A stretch of DNA of 64,000 bases from Gemmatimonadaceae bacterium (GCA_020851035.1 JADZDM010000017.1:96708-160707); one strand, 5' to 3'. Counted from the stretch's first letter, positions 51,075-60,926 are shown. Numbers and translations: made by a program. Notes: generated from the sequence alone by a model not told the origin.

Positions 51075-51833
51075 CTACGAATCGATGTTCGTCAGGATGC
51101 GTGGGCCGTTGGCCGTCACGGCCACGGTGTGCTCGAAGTGGGCCGAGTACTTGTTGTCGGCGGCCACCATCGTCCACTTGTCGCTCAGCGTGCGGATCGC
51201 GGCGGTGCCGATGTTCACCATCGGCTCGATCGCGAGCGTCATCCCCGCCATGAGCTTGGTGCCGCGCTTCGGCTTGCCGTAGTTCGGCACCTGCAGCTCC
51301 TCGTGCGGCACGAAGCCGACGCCGTGCCCCACCAGCTCGCGGACCACGGCGAAGCCTGCGGCCTCGACCAGCGTCTGGCAGGCATGGCCGATGTCACCGA
51401 TGTGGTTGCCCAGCACCGTCGCGTCGATGGCGGCCTGCAGCGAAGCCTTTGTCACGTCCAGCAGGCGCTGGTGGAGCTCACTGATCTGGCCCACCGGATG
51501 TGACTGCGCGGCGTCGGTGAACATTCCTTCGTACTTCACGCCGATATCGACGGAGAGGATGTCACCCTCCTTGAGCACGCGCCTGGGTGACGGGATGCCG
51601 TGCACGATCTCCTCGTTGATGCTGAGGCAGACCGAGCCGGGGAAGCCGTACAGCCCCTTGAACGCCGGGGTGGCACCGTCGTGGCTGCGGATGAACTCCT
51701 CCGCGATGGTGTCGAGCTGCGCCGTGGTGACACCTGGACGGATCGCCGCGCGCACGACGTCGTGCGTGGCGGCGAGGATCCGTCCGCCGCGCGCCATCGT
51801 GTCGATCTCGCGCGCCGACTTGAGCTGGATCAC
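51075..51833 (-). CDS. map: Type I methionine aminopeptidase
   Basis: Map removes the initiator methionine from new proteins. The 252-residue protein has the binuclear metal ligands in VDIGVKYEGMFTDAA, VRELVGHGVGF (His), IEPM (Glu) and FEHTVAV (Glu). The N-terminal segment TPAFKGLYGFPGSVCLSINE is the standard motif. The start is GTG at 51833, overlapping the adk stop by 4 bp (GTGA). It is the last gene of the ribosomal block here. Confidence 0.96.
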   Translation of the reverse strand: MIQLKSAREIDTMARGGRILAATHDVVRAAIRPGVTTAQLDTIAEEFIRSHDGATPAFKGLYGFPGSVCLSINEEIVHGIPSPRRVLKEGDILSVDIGVKYEGMFTDAAQSHPVGQISELHQRLLDVTKASLQAAIDATVLGNHIGDIGHACQTLVEAAGFAVVRELVGHGVGFVPHEELQVPNYGKPKRGTKLMAGMTLAIEPMVNIGTAAIRTLSDKWTMVAADNKYSAHFEHTVAVTANGPRILTNIDS

Positions 51834-52486
51834 AGGCCGAGAGCGAGTCGTGCGCGGCCGGTGACCTCGTCGATGGCCCCGACGGCGTCGATCGTGGCGA
51901 TCCGTGCCCCGTGTTGCTCGTACCAGGCCAGCACCGGCGCCGTGGACTTGCGGTACGCGTCCAGGCGCGTCTGCACGGCGGCCGGATCGTCGTCCTTGCG
52001 CCGGACGAGCGTGCCACCGCCCTGTCCGCTCACGCAGCCGGCGACCTCGCACTTCTCGCCGGGCTCGCGACCGGTGAACGGCGCGCTGCACTTGTCGCAG
52101 GTGAGGCGCCCGCTGATGCGCCCGATGATCTCCGCGTCCGGGATGTCGAACACCAGCACGGCGTCGAGCGTTCGGCCGAGGTCCTGGAGGACGGTCTCGA
52201 GCCCTGCGGCCTGTGGCACGGTGCGGACGACGCCGTCGAGGACGGCCCCGTTGGCGTACTCGGGCTGCGACATCGTCTCTTTCACGATGCCGAGGATCAC
52301 GTCGTCGGCGACCAGGTCACCGCGATCCATGCAGGCCTTGGCGGCGAGGCCCATCGGGGTGCCGGCGCGGAGCGCGGCACGGAGGGCTTCACCCGTGGCG
52401 AGGATGGGAACGCCAAGCGCCGCGGCGAGCCGCGGCGCCTGGGTGCCTTTCCCCGCTCCGGGCTTGCCGAAGAGGACGATAACCAT
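51830..52486 (-). CDS. adk: Adenylate kinase with zinc-binding LID
   Basis: Adk equilibrates AMP, ATP and ADP. The 218-residue protein has the P-loop GKPGAGKGT, the AMP-binding GEALRAALRAG, and the conserved TRLDAY near the end. The LID carries CDKC with further cysteines in EKCEVAGC, which fits a zinc-containing LID. An AMP-binding LDGVVRT replaces the more usual LDGFPRT, a small deviation. It overlaps map by 4 bp. Confidence 0.94.
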   Translation of the reverse strand: MVIVLFGKPGAGKGTQAPRLAAALGVPILATGEALRAALRAGTPMGLAAKACMDRGDLVADDVILGIVKETMSQPEYANGAVLDGVVRTVPQAAGLETVLQDLGRTLDAVLVFDIPDAEIIGRISGRLTCDKCSAPFTGREPGEKCEVAGCVSGQGGGTLVRRKDDDPAAVQTRLDAYRKSTAPVLAWYEQHGARIATIDAVGAIDEVTGRARLALGL

Positions 52487-52553
52487 GTTCGAGCGGGGTG
52501 TCCGGTGATTGGGCCGAAGAGACCGCGGTCTGGCGAGGCCGGCGAACGGCGGC

Positions 52554-53885
52554 TCAGATGCCGCCGGTCGCCTGCCGTCCGCGGTAGCGAACCTTGCCCT
52601 TCTTCATGAAGCCGTCGTACTGCCGCAGCAGCAGGTGCTGCTGCATCTGCGCCATCGTGTCCAGGGCCACACCCACCACGATCAGCAGGCTGGTGCCCCC
52701 GAAGCTGAACGGCACGTTGATCCACTTCGCAATCAACTGCGGGAGGAGCGCAATGACCGTCAGGAACAGTGCACCGGGCAGGGTGATCCGCGTCACGACC
52801 TGGTCGATGTAGTCCGCGGTCTTGGCGCCCGGCTTGATGCCGGGGACGAAGCCGCCCTGCTTCTTCAGGTTCTCGGACAGGTCGATCGGGTTGAAGATGA
52901 TCGACGTGTAGAAGTACGTGAAGAACAGGATCAGGATGGCCGTCAGCCCGAAGTAGAGCCACGTGCCCGGCGCGAAGTACTCCGAGAACACCTTCAGGCT
53001 CTCGTTGCCGCTGAACTGGGCGATGGCGCTCGGCACCACCACCACCGACTGCGCGAAGATGATCGGCATCACGCCGGCCGAGTTCAGTCGCAGCGGGATG
53101 AAGTTCCGCGCTTCCTGCCGCATCCGGCCGCGACTGACCGTGCGCTGCGGGATCTGGATCAGGATGCGGCGGGCCGCCATCGTGATGGTGACGACACCGG
53201 CCACCACGGCCAGCATCACCACGCCGAGGACCAGCACCTGCAGCGGCCCGATGGCGTTCGTGCTGAGGAACTTGAACGTCTGGAAGATGCCCGGCCAGAA
53301 GCGCTCGACGATCGAGAAGAAGATGATCAGCGAGGCGCCGTTGCCGAGGCCACGCTCGGTGATCTGCTCACCGAGCCACATCGTGAACATCGCGCCCGTG
53401 GTCAGGAACAGCGCCATCTGGGCCTTGAACCAGAAGCCCGGCGTGGCCACCGCCCCCGGCAGCGACTCGGTGAAGAGGCCGAAGCCCCAGCCCTGGATCA
53501 CCGCCAGGAACACCGTGGCGTAGCGCGTCCACTGCGTCAGCTTTTTCCGCCCTTCCTCGTCCTTCTGCAGCTTGTCCACCTGCGGCAGCACCGCACCGGC
53601 GATCTGCACGAAGATGGAGGCCGAGATGTACGGCATGATGCCCAGCGCCAGCACCGTGGCCCGGCTCAGGCCCCCGCCGGAAAACAGGTCGTACAGGCCG
53701 AGGATGCCGCCACCGCCCTGGTTCTGGAAGTACGCCGTGACGGCCAGCACATCCACGCCCGGGGCGGTGATGTGCGAGCCGACGCGGTAGAGCACCAGGC
53801 AGATGAACGTGAAGACGATCTTCTGCCAGAGCTCGGGCGTGCGATAAATGTTCGCGACGGTGTCCGTCGCGGAGGCCTGTGCCAT
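52554..53885 (-). CDS. secY: Preprotein translocase subunit SecY
   Basis: The 443-residue protein forms the Sec translocon channel in the inner membrane and has ten predicted helices. Characteristic segments are ALGIMPYISASIFVQIAGAV, GNGASLIIFFSIVERF, FAQSVVVVPSAIAQF and the C-terminal GTSLLIVVGVALDTMAQMQQ. It lies between rplO and adk, as is canonical in the spc operon. Confidence 0.97.
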   Translation of the reverse strand: MAQASATDTVANIYRTPELWQKIVFTFICLVLYRVGSHITAPGVDVLAVTAYFQNQGGGGILGLYDLFSGGGLSRATVLALGIMPYISASIFVQIAGAVLPQVDKLQKDEEGRKKLTQWTRYATVFLAVIQGWGFGLFTESLPGAVATPGFWFKAQMALFLTTGAMFTMWLGEQITERGLGNGASLIIFFSIVERFWPGIFQTFKFLSTNAIGPLQVLVLGVVMLAVVAGVVTITMAARRILIQIPQRTVSRGRMRQEARNFIPLRLNSAGVMPIIFAQSVVVVPSAIAQFSGNESLKVFSEYFAPGTWLYFGLTAILILFFTYFYTSIIFNPIDLSENLKKQGGFVPGIKPGAKTADYIDQVVTRITLPGALFLTVIALLPQLIAKWINVPFSFGGTSLLIVVGVALDTMAQMQQHLLLRQYDGFMKKGKVRYRGRQATGGI

Positions 53886-53888
53886 CCG

Positions 53889-54356
53889 TTACTCCTCGAT
53901 GCGACCGCCGGCCGCCTCGATCTTCGCCTTGGCGCTGGCGCTGACCTTCACGCCACGCACCGTGAACGCACCGGGTACTTCCCCGTTGCCGAGCAGCTTG
54001 GCCGGACCCTTGTTCACATTCACCAGGCCTGCCGCCAGCAGCGTCTCGACCGTGACTTCCGTCCCCGTCACCTTCGCCAGGTCGTCCAGGCGGACGATCT
54101 GGTTCACGATGCTGAACGGGTTCGTGAAGCCACGCTTCGGGATGCGGCGCGTCAGCGGCATCTGGCCGCCTTCGAAATGGGGCTTGCCGCCGCCCGGGCC
54201 GTGATGGCCCGCACGTGCCTTCTGGCCCTTGTTGCCCTTGCCGGACGTCTTGCCGGTGCCTGACCCGGGACCGCGACCGATGCGCTTCCGGTTGCGGTGC
54301 GAACCCGGTGCGGGCACCAGGTTGTGCAGGCCCAGCTTCTCAGTGGTCTCGCTCAT
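53889..54356 (-). CDS. rplO: 50S ribosomal protein L15
   Basis: The 155-residue protein carries the L15 signature: [20 protein letters not shown], then [26 protein letters not shown] in two overlapping parts, and RIPKRGFTN. It binds 23S rRNA late in assembly. It is 3 bp upstream of secY. Confidence 0.97.
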   Translation of the reverse strand: MSETTEKLGLHNLVPAPGSHRNRKRIGRGPGSGTGKTSGKGNKGQKARAGHHGPGGGKPHFEGGQMPLTRRIPKRGFTNPFSIVNQIVRLDDLAKVTGTEVTVETLLAAGLVNVNKGPAKLLGNGEVPGAFTVRGVKVSASAKAKIEAAGGRIEE

Positions 54357-54363
54357 GATTCCG

Positions 54364-54618
54364 TTACTCCGTGACCGGGGTCACTTCGAGCAAGTGACGC
54401 ACCCTCTTGATCTGCCCACGCAAGGACGGACTGTCCTGCTGGATGACGACGTCCTGATGACCCTTCAGGCCGATCGCCTTCAACGTGTCCTTCTGGACCT
54501 GCGGCTTGCCGATCCCGCTGCGCACCTGCTCGATGCGCAGCTTGCCGTTGGTCATCGGGAGGGTCTTCGGCGTGTGCTTCGGACCCTTCGTCGGACTCTT
54601 GATGAACGTACGCGGCAT
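54364..54618 (-). CDS. rpmD: 50S ribosomal protein L30 with N-terminal extension
   Basis: The 84-residue product contains the L30 core ([20 protein letters not shown], then LGLKG-type [11 protein letters not shown] and [10 protein letters not shown]). It is longer than the usual 60 residues because of a basic N-terminal stretch ([16 protein letters not shown]). The start overlaps the rpsE stop by one base (TAATG), which supports the longer form. Confidence 0.93.
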   Translation of the reverse strand: MPRTFIKSPTKGPKHTPKTLPMTNGKLRIEQVRSGIGKPQVQKDTLKAIGLKGHQDVVIQQDSPSLRGQIKRVRHLLEVTPVTE

Positions 54619-55370
54619 TATGCCACCTCCTTCGACTTGGCGCGGCTCAGGTACTGGATCGAGCTGACCTCGATCCCACGCTCGCGGGCGATCTGGTCCA
54701 CCGTCACCAGCTCGGCCAGGCCGGCCATCACGGCGCGGACCAGATTGTGCGGGTTGGTGCTGCCCAGGCTCTTGGTGAGGATGTCCTGGATGCCGACGCA
54801 CTCGAACACGGCGCGGACGGCACCACCGGCGATCACGCCGGCACCCGGCGCAGCCGGCTTCATCAACACCTTGCCGGCGCCGTGCTTGCCGAGCACCTCG
54901 TGCGGGATCGTGGCACCCGTCAGCGGCACCGAGACCATGTTGCGCTTGGCGCCTTCGACGGCCTTGCGGACCGCCTCCGACACCTCGTTCGCCTTGCCGG
55001 TCGCGTAGCCGACCTTGCCCTTCCCGTCGCCAACGGCCACGAGGGCGTTGAACGAGAAGCGCCGGCCACCCTTCACGACCTTCGCGACGCGGTTGATCGC
55101 GACCACGTTCTCCACGAGGTCCGACTGCTCGCGCTCGCCACCACGGCTGTCGCCGCCGCGACCGCGCCCGTCACGGCTGCCGCCGCCGGGTCCGCCGTCA
55201 CGACCGCCACGGTTGCCGCCGGGACCGCCCGGGCCACCCGGCCCGCCACGTCCGCGACCACCACCGCCACCACCACCACGCCCACCGCGCCCACCACCAC
55301 CACCCGGGCCGCGACCTGCGGGACGCGACGTCTCACTCGACGCCGCCGGAACGTTCGGCTGATCTGCCAT
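54618..55370 (-). CDS. rpsE: 30S ribosomal protein S5 with Gly/Arg-rich N-terminal extension
   Basis: The 250-residue product has a normal S5 body from about residue 84 ([20 protein letters not shown], then [20 protein letters not shown]). The C-terminal domain has [20 protein letters not shown] and VQDI-type [18 protein letters not shown]5 is involved in translational accuracy and mRNA unwinding. The first 80 residues are a low-complexity tail of RGG, GGP and GGR repeats not found in standard S5. There is no internal start with a good ribosome binding site that would remove it. Confidence 0.95.
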   Translation of the reverse strand: MADQPNVPAASSETSRPAGRGPGGGGGRGGRGGGGGGGRGRGGPGGPGGPGGNRGGRDGGPGGGSRDGRGRGGDSRGGEREQSDLVENVVAINRVAKVVKGGRRFSFNALVAVGDGKGKVGYATGKANEVSEAVRKAVEGAKRNMVSVPLTGATIPHEVLGKHGAGKVLMKPAAPGAGVIAGGAVRAVFECVGIQDILTKSLGSTNPHNLVRAVMAGLAELVTVDQIARERGIEVSSIQYLSRAKSKEVA

Positions 55371-55371
55371 A

Positions 55372-55731
55372 TCAGAACTCCAGGCCGCCTTCGCGGGCGC
55401 CGTCGGCGACCGCCTTCACGCGGCCATGGTACTTGTAGCCTGCACGGTCGAAGACGACCTTCGACACGCCCGCCGCCTTCGCCTTCTCGGCGATCATCTT
55501 GCCCACCTGCACCGACTTCTCGCTCTTCTTCCCTTCGGTGAGCGCGTTGCTGGTCACCGTCATCAGCGTGCGACCGGTCGTGTCGTCCACGATCTGGGCC
55601 GTGATGTGCTTCAGCGACCGGTACACCACCAGGCGTGGCCGCTCCGGCGTCCCCGCCACGTTCTTGCGAACGCGCAGGTGGCGACGGGCGCGCAGGTCCT
55701 GGCGCGTCTTCGGAATCCGCATCTTCGGCAT
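55372..55731 (-). CDS. rplR: 50S ribosomal protein L18
   Basis: The 119-residue 5S rRNA-binding protein is recognisable by [20 protein letters not shown], then [14 protein letters not shown], and by the C-terminal [20 protein letters not shown], then EGGLEF. Its start overlaps the rplF stop by one base. Confidence 0.97.
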   Translation of the reverse strand: MPKMRIPKTRQDLRARRHLRVRKNVAGTPERPRLVVYRSLKHITAQIVDDTTGRTLMTVTSNALTEGKKSEKSVQVGKMIAEKAKAAGVSKVVFDRAGYKYHGRVKAVADGAREGGLEF

Positions 55732-56270
55732 TACTTGCCCCCGGCCTTGCCCGCCTTCCGGCGGATGATTTCACCCTGATACTTCACGCCCTTGCCCTTG
55801 TACGGCTCGGGGGGACGGAGGCTGCGGATTTCGGCGGCGATCTGGCCGACCACTTCCTTGTTCGCACCATCGATCACGATCGACGTCGGGGTCGGGGCAT
55901 TCAGCTTGATCCCCTCCGGCGCCTTCACCTCGATCTGGTGGCTGTAGCCGAGCGACATCAGCAGGCCGTAGGGCTTGTTCTCCGCCTTGTAGCCCACGCC
56001 GACGATGTCGAGGTTCTTCTGGAACCCCTTCGTCACGCCCTCGACCATGTTCGACACCAGCGTGCGCGTCAGGCCGTGCATGGCCTTCGAGGCCGTCTCG
56101 TCGTTCGGACGCGTGACGTTCACGACGGCACCATTCACTTCCACGGCACAGATCGGCGGCAGGGCGCGCGACAGCGTCCCGCGCGGCCCCTTCACCGTGA
56201 CCGTGCGGCCCGCCAGCGTCACCGTCACGCCGGCCGGCACGTCGATCGGCTTCTTTCCAATTCGCGACAT
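55731..56270 (-). CDS. rplF: 50S ribosomal protein L6
   Basis: The 179-residue protein has both L6 repeats. [19 protein letters not shown] begins the first, and the second ends with the signature [19 protein letters not shown], which contacts the factor-binding region of 23S rRNA. It lies between rpsH and rplR as expected. Confidence 0.97.
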   Translation of the reverse strand: MSRIGKKPIDVPAGVTVTLAGRTVTVKGPRGTLSRALPPICAVEVNGAVVNVTRPNDETASKAMHGLTRTLVSNMVEGVTKGFQKNLDIVGVGYKAENKPYGLLMSLGYSHQIEVKAPEGIKLNAPTPTSIVIDGANKEVVGQIAAEIRSLRPPEPYKGKGVKYQGEIIRRKAGKAGGK

Positions 56271-56282
56271 CGCAATCTCTCC

Positions 56283-56684
56283 TTAGTACACGATGGCGAG
56301 CAGCTCGCCACCAGTGTTGGCGCGGCGCGCTTCACGGTCCGACATCAGCCCCTTGCTCGTCGAGACGATGGCCATGCCCAGCCCGTTGCGCACGCGCGGG
56401 ATCTCCGTCACGCCCACGTACTTCCGCAGGCCAGGCGTCGAGATGCGCTTCAACTCGCGAATCACCGGCTGCCCGCCCGGCGCGTACTTCAGGATCACCC
56501 GCAGCAGCTTCCGGCCTTCCTCGGTGTCGATCACGCGGTAGTCCGTGATGTAGCTCGACTCCTTGAGGATGCGGGCCACCTGCACCTTCAACTTCGACGA
56601 CGGCATGTCGACCCGGCGGTGGCGCGCGCCAATGGCGTTGCGCAACCGGGTCAGCATGTCGGCGATCGGATCTGTCATGCTCAT
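56283..56684 (-). CDS. rpsH: 30S ribosomal protein S8
   Basis: The 133-residue protein has DPIADMLTRLRNAIGARHRR at the N-terminus and STSKGLMSDREARRANTGGE at the C-terminus, both hallmarks of S8, which binds central-domain 16S rRNA and in many bacteria represses the spc operon. AGGA lies seven bases before the ATG at 56684; the usual MTDP start is two codons later. Confidence 0.97.
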   Translation of the reverse strand: MSMTDPIADMLTRLRNAIGARHRRVDMPSSKLKVQVARILKESSYITDYRVIDTEEGRKLLRVILKYAPGGQPVIRELKRISTPGLRKYVGVTEIPRVRNGLGMAIVSTSKGLMSDREARRANTGGELLAIVY

Positions 56685-56766
56685 GAATTGGTCCTGTGCG
56701 CCCTTCGTGTCCCGGCACCGCGGGACGTGAGGACTGGAAACGGAGATGAACTGCGGTCGACCGTGC

Positions 56767-57072
56767 TTACCAGCTTGCCTTCGTCACACCCGGGAGAAAG
56801 CCGTTGAGGGCCAGCTCACGGAACTTGTTGCGCCCGAGCCCGAACTGGCGCACGAACCCGCGCGGCCGGCCGGTCAGCTCGCACCGGTTGCGGAAGCGCG
56901 TCGCCGACGAATCGCGCGGCAGCTTCCGCAGCTTCTCGTACGCCGCATCACGCGCATCGGGATCGGTCTTCGGGTCCAGGATCACCTTCTTCAGCTCCGC
57001 ACGCTTCGCCGCGTACTTGACGATCAGCGCCTTGCGCTGTGCGTTGCGGACCACCTTGCTCGTCTTGGCCAT
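56767..57072 (-). CDS. rpsN: 30S ribosomal protein S14 (zinc-free type)
   Basis: The 101-residue protein contains [20 protein letters not shown] and the C-terminal [11 protein letters not shown]. It lacks the CxxC pairs of the short zinc-binding S14, so it belongs to the long C-minus type. The 82-bp gap to rpsH is the largest within the spc part. Confidence 0.97.
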   Translation of the reverse strand: MAKTSKVVRNAQRKALIVKYAAKRAELKKVILDPKTDPDARDAAYEKLRKLPRDSSATRFRNRCELTGRPRGFVRQFGLGRNKFRELALNGFLPGVTKASW

Positions 57073-57082
57073 GTGTCGAAAC

Positions 57083-57847
57083 TCAGGTCAGCGGGGGAAT
57101 GTTCGGAGATTCGCCCTTGAACGGCATCCCCAGTTCGCGCAGCAGTGCCAGCGCCTGATCGTCCTTGGTCGATGACGTCACGAACGTGATGTCCATGCCG
57201 TGCACCTGCTCGACCATGTCGTAGTTGATCTCCGGAAAGATCATCTGCTCCTTGACGCCAAGCGAGTAGTTGCCACGACCGTCGAACGCACGCGTGCCGA
57301 GACCACGGAAGTCACGGATGCGCGGGATCGAGATCGTCACGAACCGGTCGAGGAATTCCCACATCCGCGCACCGCGCAGCGTGACCTGGGCGCCGATCTC
57401 CTGCCCTTCGCGCAGCCCGTAGTTGGCGATCGACTTCTTCGCCTTGCGACGGATCGGCTTCTGGCCGGAGATCAGTTCCAGCTCCTCGCAGACCGAGTCC
57501 AGCACCTTCGGCGTCTTGATCGCCTCACCGACACCGCAGTTGAGCACGATCTTCTCGAGCGTCGGGATCTCGTGCACGTTCGCGAGGCTGAACTGCTTGG
57601 CCAGGCGGTCGCGCACGGTCTCCGTGTAGTAGCGCTTGAGTCGCGGTGCGATCGGGGCAAGCGCCGCGCCGGTGTGCGGGCCACGCGCGGCCTTCTCGGC
57701 ATTGCGGCGGCTGTTCTCCGCACCCTTCGAGCTCTTGCTGGCACCACCGGTCTTGCCACCCTTGCCACCGGCCGGTGCGCCGCCCTTTCCACCCTTTGCG
57801 GGGGTGGCATTCTTGCCGCCCTTTCCGCCCTTCTCCTTCGTCGCCAT
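57083..57847 (-). CDS. rplE: 50S ribosomal protein L5 with Lys/Gly-rich N-terminal extension
   Basis: The 254-residue product has a normal L5 body from about residue 66 ([20 protein letters not shown], then [36 protein letters not shown] and [20 protein letters not shown]). L5 binds 5S rRNA in the central protuberance. The first 65 residues are an unusual tail of KGGKGG, Ala, Pro and Ser repeats. An internal start without the tail is not obvious, so it appears to be translated. Confidence 0.95.
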   Translation of the reverse strand: MATKEKGGKGGKNATPAKGGKGGAPAGGKGGKTGGASKSSKGAENSRRNAEKAARGPHTGAALAPIAPRLKRYYTETVRDRLAKQFSLANVHEIPTLEKIVLNCGVGEAIKTPKVLDSVCEELELISGQKPIRRKAKKSIANYGLREGQEIGAQVTLRGARMWEFLDRFVTISIPRIRDFRGLGTRAFDGRGNYSLGVKEQMIFPEINYDMVEQVHGMDITFVTSSTKDDQALALLRELGMPFKGESPNIPPLT

Positions 57848-57864
57848 TCTCTATCTCCTCGCGG

Positions 57865-58263
57865 TCAGCGGTTGCGCGGGATGACATCCCCGCTCTTCAC
57901 GCTCACCCGCTCCTTCGTGCCATCGGTGTCGATCCGCGCCTTGATGCGCGTCGCCTTGCCGGTCTTGGGGTCGATCAGCATCACGTTCGACAGCGCCACC
58001 GGCGCCGGCTTCTCGATGATGCCACCCGTCTCCTCGGGGCGCGTCGCGCGCGTGTGGCGCTTGACGATGTTGATGCCCTGGACCAGCACGCGGCCGGTCT
58101 TCAGGAACACCCGCATCACCTGTCCCGTCTTGCCCTTGTCGCTGCCGCGCATGACCATGACGGTGTCACCCTTGGTGATCTTCGTCGTCACGCGCACGGC
58201 ATTGCCCGCATGCCGCTTCGCCAGCTTCTGGCCTTCCGTCTTGCGATACTTGAGAATGCGCAT
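57865..58263 (-). CDS. rplX: 50S ribosomal protein L24
   Basis: The 132-residue protein contains the KOW motif (KGDTVMVMRGSDKGKTGQVM, then RVFLKTGRVLVQGINIVKRH) and the C-terminal PIALSNVMLIDPKTGK-type stretch APVALSNVMLIDPKTGKATR. It has about 20 extra N-terminal residues (MRILKYRKTEGQKLAKRHAG). L24 starts 50S assembly. Confidence 0.96.
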   Translation of the reverse strand: MRILKYRKTEGQKLAKRHAGNAVRVTTKITKGDTVMVMRGSDKGKTGQVMRVFLKTGRVLVQGINIVKRHTRATRPEETGGIIEKPAPVALSNVMLIDPKTGKATRIKARIDTDGTKERVSVKSGDVIPRNR

Positions 58264-58266
58264 GGG

Positions 58267-58635
58267 TCAGAGCACCTCGGGCGCCAGCGAGACGATCTTC
58301 GTGTACTTCTTCTCACGGAGCTCGCGCGCCACTGGGCCGAAGATGCGCGTGCCGCGCGGCTCTCCGGCATCGTTGATGATCACGACGGCGTTCTCGTCGA
58401 AGCGGATGTAGGTGCCGTCCTTGCGCCGGGTCTCCTTGACCGTGCGCACGACGACCGCCTTCGCCACGTCCGACTTCTTCACCGTGCCATTCGGGAGCGC
58501 GTCCTTCACCGCCACGATCACCTTGTCACCAAGGCCAGCGTAGCGTCGGGCCGAGCCGCCCAGCACGCGGATCACGAGGGCTTTCTTGGCCCCTGAGTTG
58601 TCCGCGACCTTTACCACCGATTCCTGTTGGATCAT
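58267..58635 (-). CDS. rplN: 50S ribosomal protein L14
   Basis: The 122-residue protein starts [20 protein letters not shown] and contains [17 protein letters not shown] followed by [16 protein letters not shown], both highly conserved in L14. It follows rpsQ with a 15-bp gap and precedes rplX with a 3-bp gap. Confidence 0.98.
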   Translation of the reverse strand: MIQQESVVKVADNSGAKKALVIRVLGGSARRYAGLGDKVIVAVKDALPNGTVKKSDVAKAVVVRTVKETRRKDGTYIRFDENAVVIINDAGEPRGTRIFGPVARELREKKYTKIVSLAPEVL

Positions 58636-58650
58636 TGTCGTCGCCTCCGA

Positions 58651-58935
58651 TCAGCGCGCGCGCTCGACGATCTCGACGACCCGCCAACGCTTGGTCTTCG
58701 AGAGCGGTCGCGTCTCCATGACGCGCACCGTATCACCCTGCTTCGCCGAGTTCTCCTCGTCGTGCGCCTTCACGGTCTTCGTGAGCGTCATCATCTTGCC
58801 GTACTGCGGGTGCGGCACCTTGCGCTCGATCGTGACGACCACCGTCTTGTCCATCTTGTCGCTCGTGACGACGCCGGTGCGCACCTTGCGCGCCAGGCGT
58901 GCCTTCGCGTCTGCGTTCTGCTGGGTATCCGCCAT
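58651..58935 (-). CDS. rpsQ: 30S ribosomal protein S17
   Basis: The 94-residue OB-fold protein has [20 protein letters not shown], then [20 protein letters not shown], and [20 protein letters not shown] at the end. It binds the 5' domain of 16S rRNA. The position between rpmC and rplN is canonical. Confidence 0.98.
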   Translation of the reverse strand: MADTQQNADAKARLARKVRTGVVTSDKMDKTVVVTIERKVPHPQYGKMMTLTKTVKAHDEENSAKQGDTVRVMETRPLSKTKRWRVVEIVERAR

Positions 58936-58944
58936 TCTATCTCC

Positions 58945-59136
58945 TTACTGACCCTGCCGCTGACGCAGCACGGTCTTGAGTCGGGCGACATCGCGACGGA
59001 TCGCGCGCTTGCGGAGCGGATTCTCCAGCTGCTCGGTCGCACCACGAAAGCGCAGGCGGAAACGCTCCTCCTGCAGCTCGGCGATCCGCTGCTGGATCGC
59101 GTCATTGGTCAGTTCCATGATCTCACTCGCCAGCAT
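58945..59136 (-). CDS. rpmC: 50S ribosomal protein L29
   Basis: The 63-residue two-helix protein has the L29 pattern ([20 protein letters not shown], then [16 protein letters not shown] and [14 protein letters not shown]). The ATG at 59136 has AGGAGG nine bases upstream and overlaps the rplP stop by 14 bp. An upstream in-frame start at 59154 is less likely. Confidence 0.95.
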   Translation of the reverse strand: MLASEIMELTNDAIQQRIAELQEERFRLRFRGATEQLENPLRKRAIRRDVARLKTVLRQRQGQ

Positions 59137-59554
59137 CGGTATGCGCCTCCTCACGCACGACGAACTTCGTCTTCACGGAAAGCTTGGCCGACGCCAGCGC
59201 CAGGGCGCGCTCCGCCGTCTCCCGCGTCACTCCTTCCAGCTCGAACAGCATGCGACCGGGCTTCACCACCGCCACCCACCCTTCCGGTGACCCCTTGCCC
59301 TTGCCCATGCGCGTCTCGGCCGGCTTCTTCGTGATCGGCTTGTCCGGGAAGATCCGGATCCACACCTTGCCGCCGCGTTTGATGAAGCGCGTCATGGCAA
59401 TACGTGCCGCCTCGATCTGACGGTTGGAGATCCAGCCCGGCTCGAGCGACTGCAGCCCGAAATGGCCGAACGCCACCGTGTTGCCGCGACGGGCCACGCC
59501 CGTCGTGCGGCCCTTGAACATCTTGCGGAACTTGATCCGCTTGGGACTCAGCAT
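59123..59554 (-). CDS. rplP: 50S ribosomal protein L16
   Basis: The 143-residue protein has the L16 hallmarks [40 protein letters not shown] and [20 protein letters not shown]. It organises the A-site region of the 50S subunit. It lies 13 bp after rpsC and overlaps rpmC. Confidence 0.98.
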   Translation of the reverse strand: MLSPKRIKFRKMFKGRTTGVARRGNTVAFGHFGLQSLEPGWISNRQIEAARIAMTRFIKRGGKVWIRIFPDKPITKKPAETRMGKGKGSPEGWVAVVKPGRMLFELEGVTRETAERALALASAKLSVKTKFVVREEAHTDAGE

Positions 59555-59567
59555 TGGTCAGGTTTCC

Positions 59568-60227
59568 TCAGGCGCCGGTCGAGTAGGTCTTGCCGCGCCG
59601 GTCTTCCACCACTTCGCCCTTGTAGATCCAGACCTTGATCCCGATGGTGCCAAAGGTGGTCTTCGCGGTCGACTGCGCGTAGTCGATGTCGGCGCGCAGC
59701 GTGTGGAGCGGGGTCCGCCCCTCGTTGTAGCCCTCGACGCGCGCGATTTCCGCACCGCCCAGGCGCCCGCTGCACTTGATCTTGATGCCCTGCGCGCCCA
59801 TCCGCATCGCGCTCTGCACCGCCCGCTTCATGGCGCGACGGAACGAGATGCGCTGCGCCAGCTGGTTGGCGACGTTGTCACCGACGAGCTGCGCGTCGAG
59901 CTCGGGACGCTTGATCTCCTCGACGTTGATGCCGATCTCCTTGCCGGTGAGCTGTGCCAGCTCATCGCGCAGCTTGTCGACTTCCGCGCCCTTCTTGCCG
60001 ATCACGACACCGGGACGGCCCGTGTGCAGCGTCACCGTCGCCTTGCCCGGCTTCCGCTCGATGCGGATGTCGGACAGCGCCGCATGCTCGAGGCGCTTGT
60101 GCAGGTACTTCCGCAGCAGCGCGTCCTCCCGCAGCAGCTGCGGATAGTCGCGGTTCGCGTACCACGTCGAGCGCCACGTCTTGGACACGCCAAGACGGAA
60201 GCCGATCGGATTGGTCTTCTGACCCAT
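59568..60227 (-). CDS. rpsC: 30S ribosomal protein S3
   Basis: The 219-residue protein has the N-terminal [20 protein letters not shown], the KH domain with [20 protein letters not shown], and the C-terminal [20 protein letters not shown], then [15 protein letters not shown]. It lines the mRNA entry site. Its ATG overlaps the rplV stop by one base (TAATG). Confidence 0.98.
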   Translation of the reverse strand: MGQKTNPIGFRLGVSKTWRSTWYANRDYPQLLREDALLRKYLHKRLEHAALSDIRIERKPGKATVTLHTGRPGVVIGKKGAEVDKLRDELAQLTGKEIGINVEEIKRPELDAQLVGDNVANQLAQRISFRRAMKRAVQSAMRMGAQGIKIKCSGRLGGAEIARVEGYNEGRTPLHTLRADIDYAQSTAKTTFGTIGIKVWIYKGEVVEDRRGKTYSTGA

Positions 60228-60601
60228 TAGCGCGTCCCCCGCTCAGTCACCGTGATCTCGATGTGGCTCGTCCGCTTGATCATCGGCGTCGCCCGCCCCA
60301 TCGCCGCCGGCGTGAAGCGCTTCAACTTCGGTCCCTCGTTCACCACCGCGCGCGAAATCACGAGCTGGTCCACGTCCACCGGGCTCCGGCTCTCACGGCT
60401 CGCGTACTCCGCATTCGCCACCGCCGAGTCGAGGACCTTCTTCACTTCCTTCGCCGCGTGCTTCTTCGAGAACTGCAGCAGCGCCAGCGCCTCGTTCACG
60501 CTCTTGCCGCGAATCTGGTCCACGACCAGGCGCACCTTGTACGGCGACTGCCGCGTGCCGCGCTGGATGGCCTTCGCCTCGTTCACGATCGTGCTCGCCA
60601 T
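60227..60601 (-). CDS. rplV: 50S ribosomal protein L22
   Basis: The 124-residue protein has [20 protein letters not shown], then [20 protein letters not shown], and the C-terminal [20 protein letters not shown] that extends into the exit tunnel wall. It is 3 bp after rpsS. Confidence 0.98.
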   Translation of the reverse strand: MASTIVNEAKAIQRGTRQSPYKVRLVVDQIRGKSVNEALALLQFSKKHAAKEVKKVLDSAVANAEYASRESRSPVDVDQLVISRAVVNEGPKLKRFTPAAMGRATPMIKRTSHIEITVTERGTR

Positions 60602-60604
60602 GGC

Positions 60605-60910
60605 TTACTTGCCTCCCTTCGGCGCGCCGCCGGTCTTCTTGTCCGCCGCCTTCTGCCCGACGTGCCCACGGAACAGCCGCGTCGGCGAGAACTCGCCGAA
60701 CTTGTGGCCGACCATGTTCTCCGTCACGTAGACCGGCACGAACTTGTTGCCGTTGTGCACCGCAAAGGTGTGCCCGACGAAGTCAGGGAGCACCGTGCTC
60801 GCCCGGCTCCACGTCTTGATCACCTTCTTCTCGTTCCGCGCGTTCATCGCAGCCACCCGTTCCACCAGGCGCGTCTGCACGAACGGCCCCTTCTTCAGAC
60901 TCCGAGCCAT
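60605..60910 (-). CDS. rpsS: 30S ribosomal protein S19
   Basis: The 101-residue protein starts [19 protein letters not shown] and contains [20 protein letters not shown], then [20 protein letters not shown] short C-terminal tail ([12 protein letters not shown]) is Gly/Lys-rich, like the tails of S5 and L5 here. Confidence 0.98.
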   Translation of the reverse strand: MARSLKKGPFVQTRLVERVAAMNARNEKKVIKTWSRASTVLPDFVGHTFAVHNGNKFVPVYVTENMVGHKFGEFSPTRLFRGHVGQKAADKKTGGAPKGGK

Positions 60911-60926
60911 TGGTCATTCGCTCCGG

